Of a stretch of DNA of 64,000 nucleotides, positions 51,917 to 61,788 are shown one piece after another. The stretch's first letter is position 1. The number at the start of each line of letters is the position of its first letter. Source of the stretch: Massilia sp. NR 4-1 (GTDB lineage Bacteria > Pseudomonadota > Gammaproteobacteria > Burkholderiales > Burkholderiaceae_D). A model generated the notes under the pieces. The model was not told where the DNA came from. It saw only the letters and a list, made by a program, of their open reading frames with translations, and did not search any database. The stretch is taken from positions 4,526,001 to 4,590,000 of the forward strand of contig NZ_CP012201.1 in NCBI RefSeq assembly GCF_001191005.1, in the 5' to 3' direction. Position numbers and translations under genes: made by a program.

Positions 51917-51999
51917 GAAATGAGAAACTCTGAACGCATATTTCATTCCAACTCAACTACGATGGCTCCATTGTCAATTTCTTACGAGCAGAGGCCATC

Positions 52000-53829
<1,830 letters not shown>

Positions 53830-53926
53830 CCATTCGTTGAATTATTGTCGGCTGGTTGGTCTAAGGTTTTCTTGAAGCCAGCATAAGGACGAAAATTTGC
53901 AAGCGTGTGATAACATACTTGCACCC

Positions 53927-53956
53927 AAAAGCCCCCTCTTCGTATGGGGCTTTTTT
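53927..53956 (+). terminator. glmS terminator
   Basis: AAAAGCCCC, 10-base loop, GGGGCTTTTTT. It ends 20 bp before the methyltransferase ATG at 53977, so that gene needs its own promoter or read-through. Confidence 0.8.
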
Positions 53957-53976
53957 CGTACCTTGCAATTCATAAT

Positions 53977-55497
53977 ATGACAACATTAGTAGAACGCGCT
54001 CACACTGCTGGCCGGACATTTACAGCGACACTTACGCGCGATGAGCAGCGGTCTATGGGGCAGTTCATGACGCCACCAACCATCGCGTGTTTTATGGCTC
54101 AGCGTTTGGTCGCCGACGTAGCGCACCCTACAGCCAAAATTCTGGAGCCAGCGGCGGGTGGCGGAATCTTGGCGGCAGCTGTTGTCGAAGCTTTACTTTT
54201 AAAGCCTGTAGAGAGTCGGCCAAAACGCATTGAGCTGCTCATGTACGAGCTTGAGCCTCGGCTGATTGAGCGACTGATATCGCTTTGCGAGGATATGCGC
54301 TTAGCTTGTGTAGCGCTCGGTATTGAGTTTGACTACTTAGTGAAACATGAAGACTTCTTATTGTCAGACTTGGCGTTGCAAGCCCAGCCTCAACAAGGTC
54401 TTCTTACAATAGCCAATCCCCCGTTTTTAAAGCTGAATAAATCAACTGACCAACGAGCTAAATTGCATAGCTATGCTGTTCACGGTCAGCCTAACATTTA
54501 CTCATTGTTTATGGCTGCCACAGCTAGGATTACGCCAGCTGATGGTGGGTGGTGTTTCATTACGCCACGGAGTTGGATGGCTGGAGAATATTTCAAGGCG
54601 GCGCGTCGGACACTCTTGCAACATCTGACTATCGACCGGTTGCATTCCTTTGAAAGCAGAACCGAAGGATTTGAGGAAGATTCAGTTTTGCAGGAGACAG
54701 TTATAACATGGGGTAGTGGTCGGGCGGTTATTGACGCTGGTGCAAATATCTTAGTTACGCGTAGCCAGGGGGCCAATGATTTAGCCAACGCTGGTATTCA
54801 AGCGCTTCCAATTGAGCGAGTTGTCACAGATGACGAACATGCGATGTTTTCGCTGCCGGCATATGACATTGATCCTTTCGAAGGGTGGACAGCTACACTT
54901 GGTACGTACGGCCTTACGGTTTCCACAGGGCCTGTTGTTGCGTTCCGCGCAAAAGAATTCGTCAAAGAATCTCAAAGCGTAGGCACAGTTCCGCTCCTGT
55001 GGTTACAACATGTGCGCCAACAAAAGATTCTGTGGCCAGTGCAGAAAAAGCGGGAGCACATTTTAGCTACTAATGCCAGCGAATGGATGTTGGTACCTAA
55101 TGCGCCAATGGTAGTGATGCGTCGATTTAGTCCTAAAGAAGATGAGCGTCGTGTTACGTGTGCTGCCTATCTTGGTCAGTTGCCAGGTGCCGTAATCGGA
55201 CTTGAGAACCACTTAAACTATATCTATCGCAAGGGGGGCACGATGTCTCCGGTCGAGGCTCGCGGTATAGCAGCCTTTTTGACTAGCAGTATAGTTGATG
55301 AGCACTTCCGCGCTTTGGCTGGAAGCACGCAAATCAATGCGACAGAGCTTCGTAAACTACCAATGCCTCCATTAGCAATTTTAGTGCGAATCGGCGAGCA
55401 GGTTGGAGACAGTCCGTCTCTCACTACAGTTGACCGGATAGTCGCAGCGGCATTGGTCTTGGCAGACGAAGAGCAAGCACAAGCGGGTGGTCAATGA
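53977..55497 (+). CDS. BsuBI/PstI-type N6-adenine DNA methyltransferase
   Basis: 506 aa from ATG 53977. An earlier in-frame ATG at 53944 lies in the glmS terminator. SAM motif I is AKILEPAAGGGILAAAVVEAL and the catalytic motif NPPF is at residues 147-150 (TIANPPFLKLNK). FITPRSWMAGEYFKAARR is typical of gamma-class methyltransferases. Length and partner match M.PstI and M.BsuBI, which protect CTGCAG. The target here is inferred. The gene is visibly richer in A/T and in TTA, TTG and AGT codons than its neighbours, suggesting transfer. Confidence 0.9.
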   Translation: MTTLVERAHTAGRTFTATLTRDEQRSMGQFMTPPTIACFMAQRLVADVAHPTAKILEPAAGGGILAAAVVEALLLKPVESRPKRIELLMYELEPRLIERLISLCEDMRLACVALGIEFDYLVKHEDFLLSDLALQAQPQQGLLTIANPPFLKLNKSTDQRAKLHSYAVHGQPNIYSLFMAATARITPADGGWCFITPRSWMAGEYFKAARRTLLQHLTIDRLHSFESRTEGFEEDSVLQETVITWGSGRAVIDAGANILVTRSQGANDLANAGIQALPIERVVTDDEHAMFSLPAYDIDPFEGWTATLGTYGLTVSTGPVVAFRAKEFVKESQSVGTVPLLWLQHVRQQKILWPVQKKREHILATNASEWMLVPNAPMVVMRRFSPKEDERRVTCAAYLGQLPGAVIGLENHLNYIYRKGGTMSPVEARGIAAFLTSSIVDEHFRALAGSTQINATELRKLPMPPLAILVRIGEQVGDSPSLTTVDRIVAAALVLADEEQAQAGGQ

Positions 55498-56585
55498 GTT
55501 TGCCTTCGCTCTTACCTATTCCTGAAATCCAAGCACGCCTTTCCATAATTTTTCCCGCTGGGCTTGAGCAACGGGGTGCGTTGACGCGTGAAATGGCCGC
55601 AAATACTGTTTGGGTGTTCCTTTACGGGGGTATGGTTGAGAACCAAGAACGCCTGCTTCGCCCCAGCCATATTTACCTATATACCGAGGACCAAGTAGGT
55701 AAGGTAAGTGACGAGGAGCGTTTGCAATGGGTAGCTAACTCGCGTAAGCAGGGGTTTCGACCAGACGGTAAGCGTTGGTATGCGGACACCACGCGTGAGC
55801 CTATTCGTGATGAAACGCTCCGATACGGTTTCGTCGATATTGGTGCCGTTGACAAAATTCCAGGTGTCGCAACTACTTCAAGCACTCCCATCTATTATCT
55901 GAAATCGGATTTTGCAGCACTCTTCGACCCAAAACTAAAAGAGGATGATTTGACTGCTGCAATAGAAGTTTGGCAGAAGAAGTATTTGTCAACAGCAGCA
56001 CGAGCACGTATGGCACTGCTTGCCGGCGGCAAAGTCGCGAAGTCCGACGAAGTAACGGTAAGGTGCCCGGATGGCACGGTTGCTAAGCTTGCTCCAGGCC
56101 CATCCTCACTAATCTCAAAAGCAGTCGTTGAAGAATTTGCACAGCGTTTCCTTGTGGTTTCGGCATTATTGTGGATGTCAGAAAGCGGAGCGAAAGTTCG
56201 CTATCAGGACGATGCTACTGCTAAAGCTTTTGGGCTTAAAATCGATGCTTCGAAAGCTTTGCCAGATATCATTCTTGCAAACGTTGGGGCAACTGGAGAC
56301 GATACGGCACTTGTTTTTATTGAAGTCGTAGCCTCAGATGGCCCGATGAATCAGAATCGGAAGGATATACTCTTATCTTACGTAAAAGAGTCGGGCTTCC
56401 CTGAAGACCAATGTTACTTTGGTACGGCTTTTGAAGATAGAGCTGACAGTGCCTTTAAGAAGGCGCTACCGACCTTGGCATGGGGGTCCTTTGTCTGGTT
56501 CAGGTCTGAACCAGACCGGCTCATCTGGCTCGCTGAAGAACCCTTTCAGATCACTGACGTCCGAAACTACTTTAGACGGTCATAA
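55494..56585 (+). CDS. BsuBI/PstI-type type II restriction endonuclease
   Basis: 363 aa, overlapping the methyltransferase gene by 4 bp. The C-terminal half has the family core: LPDIILANVG with Asp258, then ALVFIEVVASDGP with Glu277, forming a PD-(D/E)xK-like centre. It is slightly longer than PstI or BsuBI (about 320 aa). Co-translation with the methyltransferase sets the order M then R. No C-protein gene is visible between or before them. Confidence 0.9.
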   Translation: MSLPSLLPIPEIQARLSIIFPAGLEQRGALTREMAANTVWVFLYGGMVENQERLLRPSHIYLYTEDQVGKVSDEERLQWVANSRKQGFRPDGKRWYADTTREPIRDETLRYGFVDIGAVDKIPGVATTSSTPIYYLKSDFAALFDPKLKEDDLTAAIEVWQKKYLSTAARARMALLAGGKVAKSDEVTVRCPDGTVAKLAPGPSSLISKAVVEEFAQRFLVVSALLWMSESGAKVRYQDDATAKAFGLKIDASKALPDIILANVGATGDDTALVFIEVVASDGPMNQNRKDILLSYVKESGFPEDQCYFGTAFEDRADSAFKKALPTLAWGSFVWFRSEPDRLIWLAEEPFQITDVRNYFRRS

Positions 56586-56673
56586 TGATTTGGCAGGTGC
56601 ATCATTTTAGAGCTCGAAAATTGACATGCGTTTTTTTTGCATTTAAAACGCTAAACCTCCCATTGATACACCA

Positions 56674-57318
56674 ATGTCTGAATTGCTATCACAAATCGTA
56701 TACGTGCTGACGAATCCCGCTATGCCTGGGCTAGTTAAGATTGGCAAGACGACGCAGCTTGAGGTAGAGGAACGAATGAAGCAGTTGTACAGCACGGGGA
56801 TTCCCGTGCCTTTCGACTGCGCATTCGCCTGTCAAGTCAAGGATGCTGCTGAAGTTGAGAAGGCGCTTCACTTTGCTTTTGGAGGAAGTCGCATCAATCC
56901 AAATCGTGAGTTCTTTAAGATCGAGCCGGAGCGTGTGATAGCCGTTCTGAAGCTTCTGAAGGTTGATGACATCACGACACAGGTAGAACACACTATCGAA
57001 TCCGAAATATCGGCCGTTGACAAGCACTCCGCCGAGACCTTGAAGCAGTTTCGGCGGCCGCGAATGAACTTTCATGAGCTGTCTATTCCAAATGGATCGA
57101 CACTAGTATTTACTGAGGATCCCTCGAAAGCAGTGATCGTAATTGATGAGCGCAAGGTCCAATTTGAAGGGTCTGTCTGTTCATTGACAGCGGCTACCCG
57201 CAAGGTTCTTGGTCTAGCAGAAGACTATGCGTTGCAACCGTCACCATTTTGGGCGTTGAATGGCAAGAGTCTAAAAGACATATACGAAGCCTTCCATGCA
57301 CAGGGCGATGAGGCCTAA
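56674..57318 (+). CDS. GIY-YIG (T5orf172-type) protein with RAMA-like C-terminal domain
   Basis: 214 aa. The N-terminal nuclease-like part has QIVYVLTNPAMPGLVKIGKTT, ERMKQLYSTGIPVPFDCAFAC, DAAEVEKALHFAF and NREFFKIE, the T5orf172/MUG113 pattern. The C-terminal part (GSTLVFTEDPSKAVIVIDERKVQFEGSVCSL, PSPFWALNGKSLKDIYEAFH) resembles RAMA-type domains linked to modified-DNA recognition; this part of the call is tentative. It lies 88 bp after the restriction gene in the same AT-rich island, so a defence role is inferred. Confidence 0.75.
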   Translation: MSELLSQIVYVLTNPAMPGLVKIGKTTQLEVEERMKQLYSTGIPVPFDCAFACQVKDAAEVEKALHFAFGGSRINPNREFFKIEPERVIAVLKLLKVDDITTQVEHTIESEISAVDKHSAETLKQFRRPRMNFHELSIPNGSTLVFTEDPSKAVIVIDERKVQFEGSVCSLTAATRKVLGLAEDYALQPSPFWALNGKSLKDIYEAFHAQGDEA

Positions 57319-57438
57319 TACATCTTTCGCTGCTCGAGGGGAAAGAAAACCTGCGCGTTTGAGCAAGGAAGTCTCCTGGAAGGCGATTATCTACAGGTCG
57401 GAACTGTTTTTACCGTGAATCTGTGTGACCTTTTCTCG

Positions 57439-58470
57439 TTACTCCCCCTGTCGGGTACCCTTCCGATAGTCGGTAGGACTACTGCCGGTCCAATGCTTAA
57501 ATGCACGGCAAAAACCGGTGGCGTCGGAGAAGCCCAGATCAAACGCCAGCGTCGCCACGCCGGTGTTTGAATTGGTCAACCGATGGACTGCGATATCCCG
57601 CCGTAGTCCGTCCTTCACCAACTGGAAATGCGTTCCCTCCTCTGCAAACCGACGGTTGAGCGTGCGCACGGAGATGTGCAGTGCCTGCGCAAGATCCTGT
57701 ATGGTTGCCGATAGCGTGATGTTCTGCTCAAGATACTCGCGCGTTTTCGCGGTAATGGAACCGGGATGAAACGCGCTGAAGGTCCAGTCTTCCGGCGCGC
57801 GTTTCAGGAAGGCCCATAGTTCGTGCTTCTCGCGTTTGAACAACTCCGCACAATCCTGGTATGCGAAAAAAATGCTCGTCATGCTGGCATTGAAGTGCAC
57901 CTCGCCGGGGTACAGAAAAGCGTAGTCCTCCGCATGCCTGGGCCTGGCGAAGCTGAACTCGATCCGGTGCAGGCTGATCTCCCTGCCAAGCAGCCACGAT
58001 GCGATGCCGTGAATCAGCTTCATCATTAGCTCATGCCCTAGTGGCGTGACTGGCGTGCCGGGCGTCCTTTCCACCAGAGCCAGCCGCACCAGATTGCTTT
58101 TCGTTGAGATCTGCAGCCGGTAGTCATCCAACAGCAGATTCCAAAAGCGCACGAAACGATTCAACGCTACCAGCACCGTCGGCGCGTCCAACAAGCTGAG
58201 CATCAGATACTTCAAGGTGCCGGTCCGGATCGGCCTGGACCACAATCCCAGCATCTCATCATCGAGTGTCGCCGCCACCGTTCTGTACAGCGCGACGTAT
58301 TGCTGACGTGTCAGCCGTGCATCCGGCTGGGTAAGCAGGGATTGAGGAATGGCGGCGCCTGCGAGTGCTTGTGCTGCCGCGTCTTCTCCGTGACGGGTGC
58401 GAATGAAGTGCAGCATCCCGTGCAGGAAGTGCGACGAAACGGTGAGAGAGCTTTGCCAGGACAGTTTCAT
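57439..58470 (-). CDS. AraC family transcriptional regulator
   Basis: 343 aa. The N-terminal arabinose-binding-like domain (PF12625 type) is followed by a C-terminal AraC DNA-binding domain (ITLSATIQDLAQALHISVRTLNRRFAEEGTHFQLVKDGLRRDIAVHRL, ATLAFDLGFSDATGFCRAFKHWTGSSPTDYR). Members with this layout include OruR and other regulators of amino acid, lipid or virulence genes. It is divergent from the FabF-like gene with 181 bp between, the likely target. Confidence 0.92.
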   Translation of the reverse strand: MKLSWQSSLTVSSHFLHGMLHFIRTRHGEDAAAQALAGAAIPQSLLTQPDARLTRQQYVALYRTVAATLDDEMLGLWSRPIRTGTLKYLMLSLLDAPTVLVALNRFVRFWNLLLDDYRLQISTKSNLVRLALVERTPGTPVTPLGHELMMKLIHGIASWLLGREISLHRIEFSFARPRHAEDYAFLYPGEVHFNASMTSIFFAYQDCAELFKREKHELWAFLKRAPEDWTFSAFHPGSITAKTREYLEQNITLSATIQDLAQALHISVRTLNRRFAEEGTHFQLVKDGLRRDIAVHRLTNSNTGVATLAFDLGFSDATGFCRAFKHWTGSSPTDYRKGTRQGE

Positions 58471-58482
58471 GGTCCTTCAATT

Positions 58483-58622
58483 ATGGCGCATTTTGCATAT
58501 GAATTGGCGCGATGTGCCAATTTCTGCCTAACAATCTCCCTATACTGAGCTTTAATTTCTACGGTGCCTGCAAATTGCAATGGCTGCCGCATGGCGTATT
58601 TTGCCAATCGATATTTGCATAT
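58483..58622. promoter_or_regulatory. Repeated operator-like elements between the AraC gene and fabF-like gene
   Basis: Perfect inverted repeat AATTGGC-N7-GCCAATT (58502-58522). Direct repeat ATGGCGCATTTTGC (58483-58496) and ATGGCGTATTTTGC (58591-58604). Direct repeat TTTGCATAT (58492-58500 and 58614-58622). A -10-like TATACT is at about 58542. The pattern fits an AraC-type dimer binding both sides of a looped promoter. Confidence 0.6.
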
Positions 58623-58651
58623 CCTGGTTAATCAACTTGAAGGAGCATGGT

Positions 58652-59920
58652 TTGAATTCAAGACGTATTGTCGTGACAGGCATGGGCGTGGTGTCGCCGT
58701 TGGGATGTGGAGTTGAGGCCGCCTGGGGACATCTCCTGAATGGCCGCTCCGGCTTAGTTGGTTTGCCTGACGAGGTCACGGAAGGGATTGCAGCCAAGGT
58801 CGGCGGCGTCGTGCCGGCGTTGACGGCAGACATTCCTTGGGGATTCGATGCGGCTCTCACCGTCGAACCCAAGGACCAGAAGAAGATGGACCGGTTCAGC
58901 ATGTTTGCGCTGACCGCAGCGCAGGAGGCTTTGAACCAGGCCCGCTGGCAGCCTGAAACTGAAAGTGAGCGTCAAAGGACGGCAACCATCGTGGCGTCCG
59001 GCATCGGCGGTTTCGGCGCCATTGTGGAGGCTGTCCGAGTCACGGATGGCCGTGGACCAAAGCGCTTGTCTCCTTTCACAGTGCCCAGTTTCCTGGCCAA
59101 TATGGCGGCGGGACACATCTCCATCCGCCACGGCTTCCATGGCCCGCTTGGCGCGCCTGTTACCGCATGCGCCGCCAGCGCACAGGCCATTGGCGACGCG
59201 GCGCGCCTGATCCGTGCCGGCGAAGCCGATATCGCCGTGTGTGGCGGCGCCGAAGCCTGCATCGACCGGGTCAGCTTTGGCGCGTTCGCCGCCGCAAGAA
59301 CCATGTCCACCGGCTTTAATGACCATCCCACCCAGGCATCCCGCCCCTTCGATGTTGCGCGTGATGGCTTTGTCATGGGCGAGGGCGCCGGCATCCTGGT
59401 TATCGAAGAATTGGAGCATGCACTGCGCCGTGGCGCCGTTCCAATTGCGGAACTGCTCGGGTATGGCACCAGCGCCGACGCATACCACATGACCTCCCCA
59501 CCCGAAGACGGTGCCGGCGGGCGACGGGCCATGGAGCTGGCCATCCGGCAAGCCAACGTTGAGCCGCAACTGATCGGGCATTTGAACGCGCATGCGACGT
59601 CCACGCCGGTGGGTGACATCAGCGAGCTGGCGGCGATCAAGGCCATCTTTGGCGCAGGCCGAGGCCCCGCCGTATCGGCCACCAAGTCCGCGACAGGCCA
59701 TTTGCTGGGGGCGGCTGGCGGTGTGGAAGCTATCTTCACCGTGCTTGCGCTGCGCGACCAGATGGCGCCTCCCACGCTGAACCTGGCGCAGCCTGATGCG
59801 GCAGCGGAGGGCATCGACATTGTCAGCGGATCGGCCCGCAAGATCGCGACGGAATATGCCATCTCCAACGGCTTTGGTTTTGGCGGCGTCAACGCCAGCC
59901 TGCTGTTCCGCAGGCTTTGA
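58652..59920 (+). CDS. Beta-ketoacyl-ACP synthase II (FabF-like)
   Basis: 422 aa from a TTG start at 58652, chosen because AAGGAG lies 6 bases upstream and the protein then starts NSRRIVVTGMGVVSPLG. The triad is Cys173 (VTACAASAQ), His314 (NAHATSTPVGD) and His350 (SATGHLLGAAGG), so it should be active in Claisen condensation. It is isolated from fabD, fabG and acpP and controlled by its own AraC-type gene, so it is probably a specialised copy for altered fatty acid supply and not the housekeeping fabF. Confidence 0.92.
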   Translation: MNSRRIVVTGMGVVSPLGCGVEAAWGHLLNGRSGLVGLPDEVTEGIAAKVGGVVPALTADIPWGFDAALTVEPKDQKKMDRFSMFALTAAQEALNQARWQPETESERQRTATIVASGIGGFGAIVEAVRVTDGRGPKRLSPFTVPSFLANMAAGHISIRHGFHGPLGAPVTACAASAQAIGDAARLIRAGEADIAVCGGAEACIDRVSFGAFAAARTMSTGFNDHPTQASRPFDVARDGFVMGEGAGILVIEELEHALRRGAVPIAELLGYGTSADAYHMTSPPEDGAGGRRAMELAIRQANVEPQLIGHLNAHATSTPVGDISELAAIKAIFGAGRGPAVSATKSATGHLLGAAGGVEAIFTVLALRDQMAPPTLNLAQPDAAAEGIDIVSGSARKIATEYAISNGFGFGGVNASLLFRRL

Positions 59921-59945
59921 TCGCGGATGCGGTTTGGAGGAACGT

Positions 59946-59975
59946 AAAAGCCCGCATGGTTCGCGGGCTTTTTTT
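59946..59975. terminator. Bidirectional terminator between fabF-like gene and the hypothetical cluster
   Basis: AAAAGCCCGC, loop ATGGTTC, GCGGGCTTTTTTT. Confidence 0.85.
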
Positions 59976-59991
59976 CGTTTGGTGGCAGCGC

Positions 59992-60738
59992 TTAGTTCGG
60001 CGGTTCGCGGTGGTCGCCGATATAAGGGTCGAAGGTGTAGGTATTATTGCTGCCGGGGATGGTGAATTGGAAGTGATAGACGGCAGTCGTATTGGGCTGG
60101 AGCTTCGGTTTTGCATACGCCACCCATTGATTGGCCGAACCTGGCGCCAATTGGATGGGGTCGTACATTAAGAGCGACCAGCTTGCCGGATCTGCTGCGA
60201 TGAACTGCACCAGCTGAACCGGGCTGCCCTGCAATGTGCTGGCCGACCAGTTGACGGTCATATTCGGTGCGAGTCCCTCGTCATCGAGCTCTGCGCCGTG
60301 TTCGTCGGTCGATGTGGATGGATGATTGTCGCTGATGAAAATGTATTGCGTGGCGTCGTAGGTTCCGCCATTTTGGAGATACGCCCCGCTAAGGCCGGCT
60401 GCATCAACCAGAATGCTGACTTCCATGTAGAACGCGTTGACCGCGGTATTGACGTCATCGGCATCAAAAATCTGGTTTCCCTGGCCATCCTTCAAGGCAA
60501 GCAGGCCTGCGGAAAGCTGATTGAACGTCACGCGGTTTGCAATGGCGGGAACCGGTGCCGCCGTGGTCCATGCCGTATAAATGGCTTGGGCAAATTGATC
60601 CAGGGCCGGCAGGTATTGGTTATACACCGACTGCAGGCAGGCCTGCCATTGCGTGCTGGCGGGCGCAATGGTGTTCTGGGCATTCAGGGCTTCCTGCAGC
60701 GTTTGCGTGGCAAGCACGGCAAGGTTTGAGCTGGACAT
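59992..60738 (-). CDS. Unrecognised 248-aa protein (weak AidA/PixA-like C-terminus)
   Basis: 248 aa, no signal peptide. The N-terminal 110 residues are helical and Gln/Ala-rich (LAVLATQTLQEALNAQ, VYNQYLPALDQFAQAIY). The C-terminal part is beta-rich: QYIFISDNHPS, MTVNWSASTLQGSPVQLVQF, and a final HFQFTIPGSNNTYTFDPYI. That ending loosely recalls the close of AidA/PixA inclusion-body proteins, but this is only a resemblance. It has a clear AGGAG ribosome binding site. It is last in a minus-strand cluster with two other unknown proteins. Confidence 0.6.
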   Translation of the reverse strand: MSSSNLAVLATQTLQEALNAQNTIAPASTQWQACLQSVYNQYLPALDQFAQAIYTAWTTAAPVPAIANRVTFNQLSAGLLALKDGQGNQIFDADDVNTAVNAFYMEVSILVDAAGLSGAYLQNGGTYDATQYIFISDNHPSTSTDEHGAELDDEGLAPNMTVNWSASTLQGSPVQLVQFIAADPASWSLLMYDPIQLAPGSANQWVAYAKPKLQPNTTAVYHFQFTIPGSNNTYTFDPYIGDHREPPN

Positions 60739-60750
60739 GATATTTCTCCT

Positions 60751-60813
60751 TTAAAGCAAATAACGATGGGTGGTGGGACGGTCAGCAGGGCTGTACTGCG
60801 GTGGATCGGACAT
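60751..60813 (-). CDS. Possible 20-aa ORF between two cluster genes
   Basis: ATG at 60813 with GAGGAG 7 bases upstream encodes MSDPPQYSPADRPTTHRYLL and stops at 60751. The stop overlaps the AAAGGAG ribosome binding site of the 248-aa gene, so it could couple translation across the 88-bp gap. It is Pro/Tyr-rich. The strong ribosome binding site is the main support; the peptide itself matches nothing I know. Confidence 0.4.
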   Translation of the reverse strand: MSDPPQYSPADRPTTHRYLL

Positions 60814-60826
60814 GGCGCTCTCCTCT

Positions 60827-61771
60827 TCAATTTTGGGCAACATCGATCGTGATCTGCCGCTGTGCATGGACCACGCCTTGCAGGCGCGCTGTCAGCGTAA
60901 AGATGGTTGATTGGGTGAGAGGGATATAGAGCGTCCCTTGCGCCCCCAAGGACCGCTTGATGGTTTGTCCGTTGAATTGGAATTCCAGCGTCAGCGCATA
61001 GGCGACGTCGGCTTCCCAGCAGACCGATGCTCCTGTCTGGCCGCTGCCGAGCAATGGCGTCGGCGCGTACATGAGCACCTCGCGGCGCGACAGGCTTGGA
61101 ATTTGTGCGACGCGCAGCACGCCGCTGATTTTCGTGGCCGGTAAGTTAGGCAGCTGTTCCGCTGTGAAGGTGCCGGTGAGCGCGCTGATGGGTACATCCT
61201 TCAATTGCGCTCCCGAACCGGCAAATTGCGTTGCCGTGACGGTCGTGCCGACAGTCACGCTTTGCGCCTGGATCGCCCCGGCGGCAAAGAGCGTACCGGT
61301 GCGGTCGAGCAGCAGCAGTTGCTGCCGATCGGCGTTGCTCAGCTGTAGCAGATTGTCGCTGTCGCGGTAAGCCTGGCCATTGGTCACGGCGGGCGTGGGC
61401 GCTGCCGGAAACGGCGGGCTGATGGTCAGCATGACCGCGCTTTGTACCGAGCTTACCGTGTAGAACGCCCCGGCAATTTGCAGGGTGGTGCCGGCTGGCG
61501 CATCCGCCCAAAAATCCGTATCCACGCCCGTAACGGCGCTGGCGCCATTGCCGACACTGATGGTTCCCCTGATCGGGACGTACTGCGACTGCACGGCCAG
61601 CGTCGTGGCGGCGGGCGTGCAACCGAGTCCGATGCGTTGGCAGGTGTCGACCGTGACGCCGGCATCCTGCAGATTGAGGCTGGAGCTGATGAGAGAAGCG
61701 AAATTTGCGCCGCTCGGAATGCAGCCGGTTGCAAACAGTTTCTCCAACTCGTCCGCGCGAAGATTATTCAT
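60827..61771 (-). CDS. Unrecognised 314-aa protein, possible fibre-like component
   Basis: 314 aa, no signal peptide. It opens MNNLRADELEKLFATGCIPS, then NFASLISSSLN, which resembles the start of proteins with an LKxxFxxGxIPTxxDFxxLI block found with phage-tail-like loci (recall, not a search). The middle is Thr/Val/Ala-rich and beta-prone (VPIRGTISVGNGASAVTGVD, AGAIQAQSVTVGTTVTATQF). The C-terminus is a beta sandwich (ALTLEFQFNGQTIKRSLGAQG). It lies 17 bp after the larger gene upstream, so the genes are probably one operon. Confidence 0.6.
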   Translation of the reverse strand: MNNLRADELEKLFATGCIPSGANFASLISSSLNLQDAGVTVDTCQRIGLGCTPAATTLAVQSQYVPIRGTISVGNGASAVTGVDTDFWADAPAGTTLQIAGAFYTVSSVQSAVMLTISPPFPAAPTPAVTNGQAYRDSDNLLQLSNADRQQLLLLDRTGTLFAAGAIQAQSVTVGTTVTATQFAGSGAQLKDVPISALTGTFTAEQLPNLPATKISGVLRVAQIPSLSRREVLMYAPTPLLGSGQTGASVCWEADVAYALTLEFQFNGQTIKRSLGAQGTLYIPLTQSTIFTLTARLQGVVHAQRQITIDVAQN

Positions 61772-61788
61772 GATATTTCCCCGGCAAT

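Noticed and set aside
53944..53976. Earlier ATG for the PstI-type methyltransferase
   Set aside because: It lies inside the glmS terminator hairpin; the ATG at 53977 fits the family length.
53830..53976. Tn7 insertion after glmS
   Set aside because: The attTn7-type target in glmS is present, but I see no tns genes or Tn7 end repeats, so only the hotspot idea is kept.
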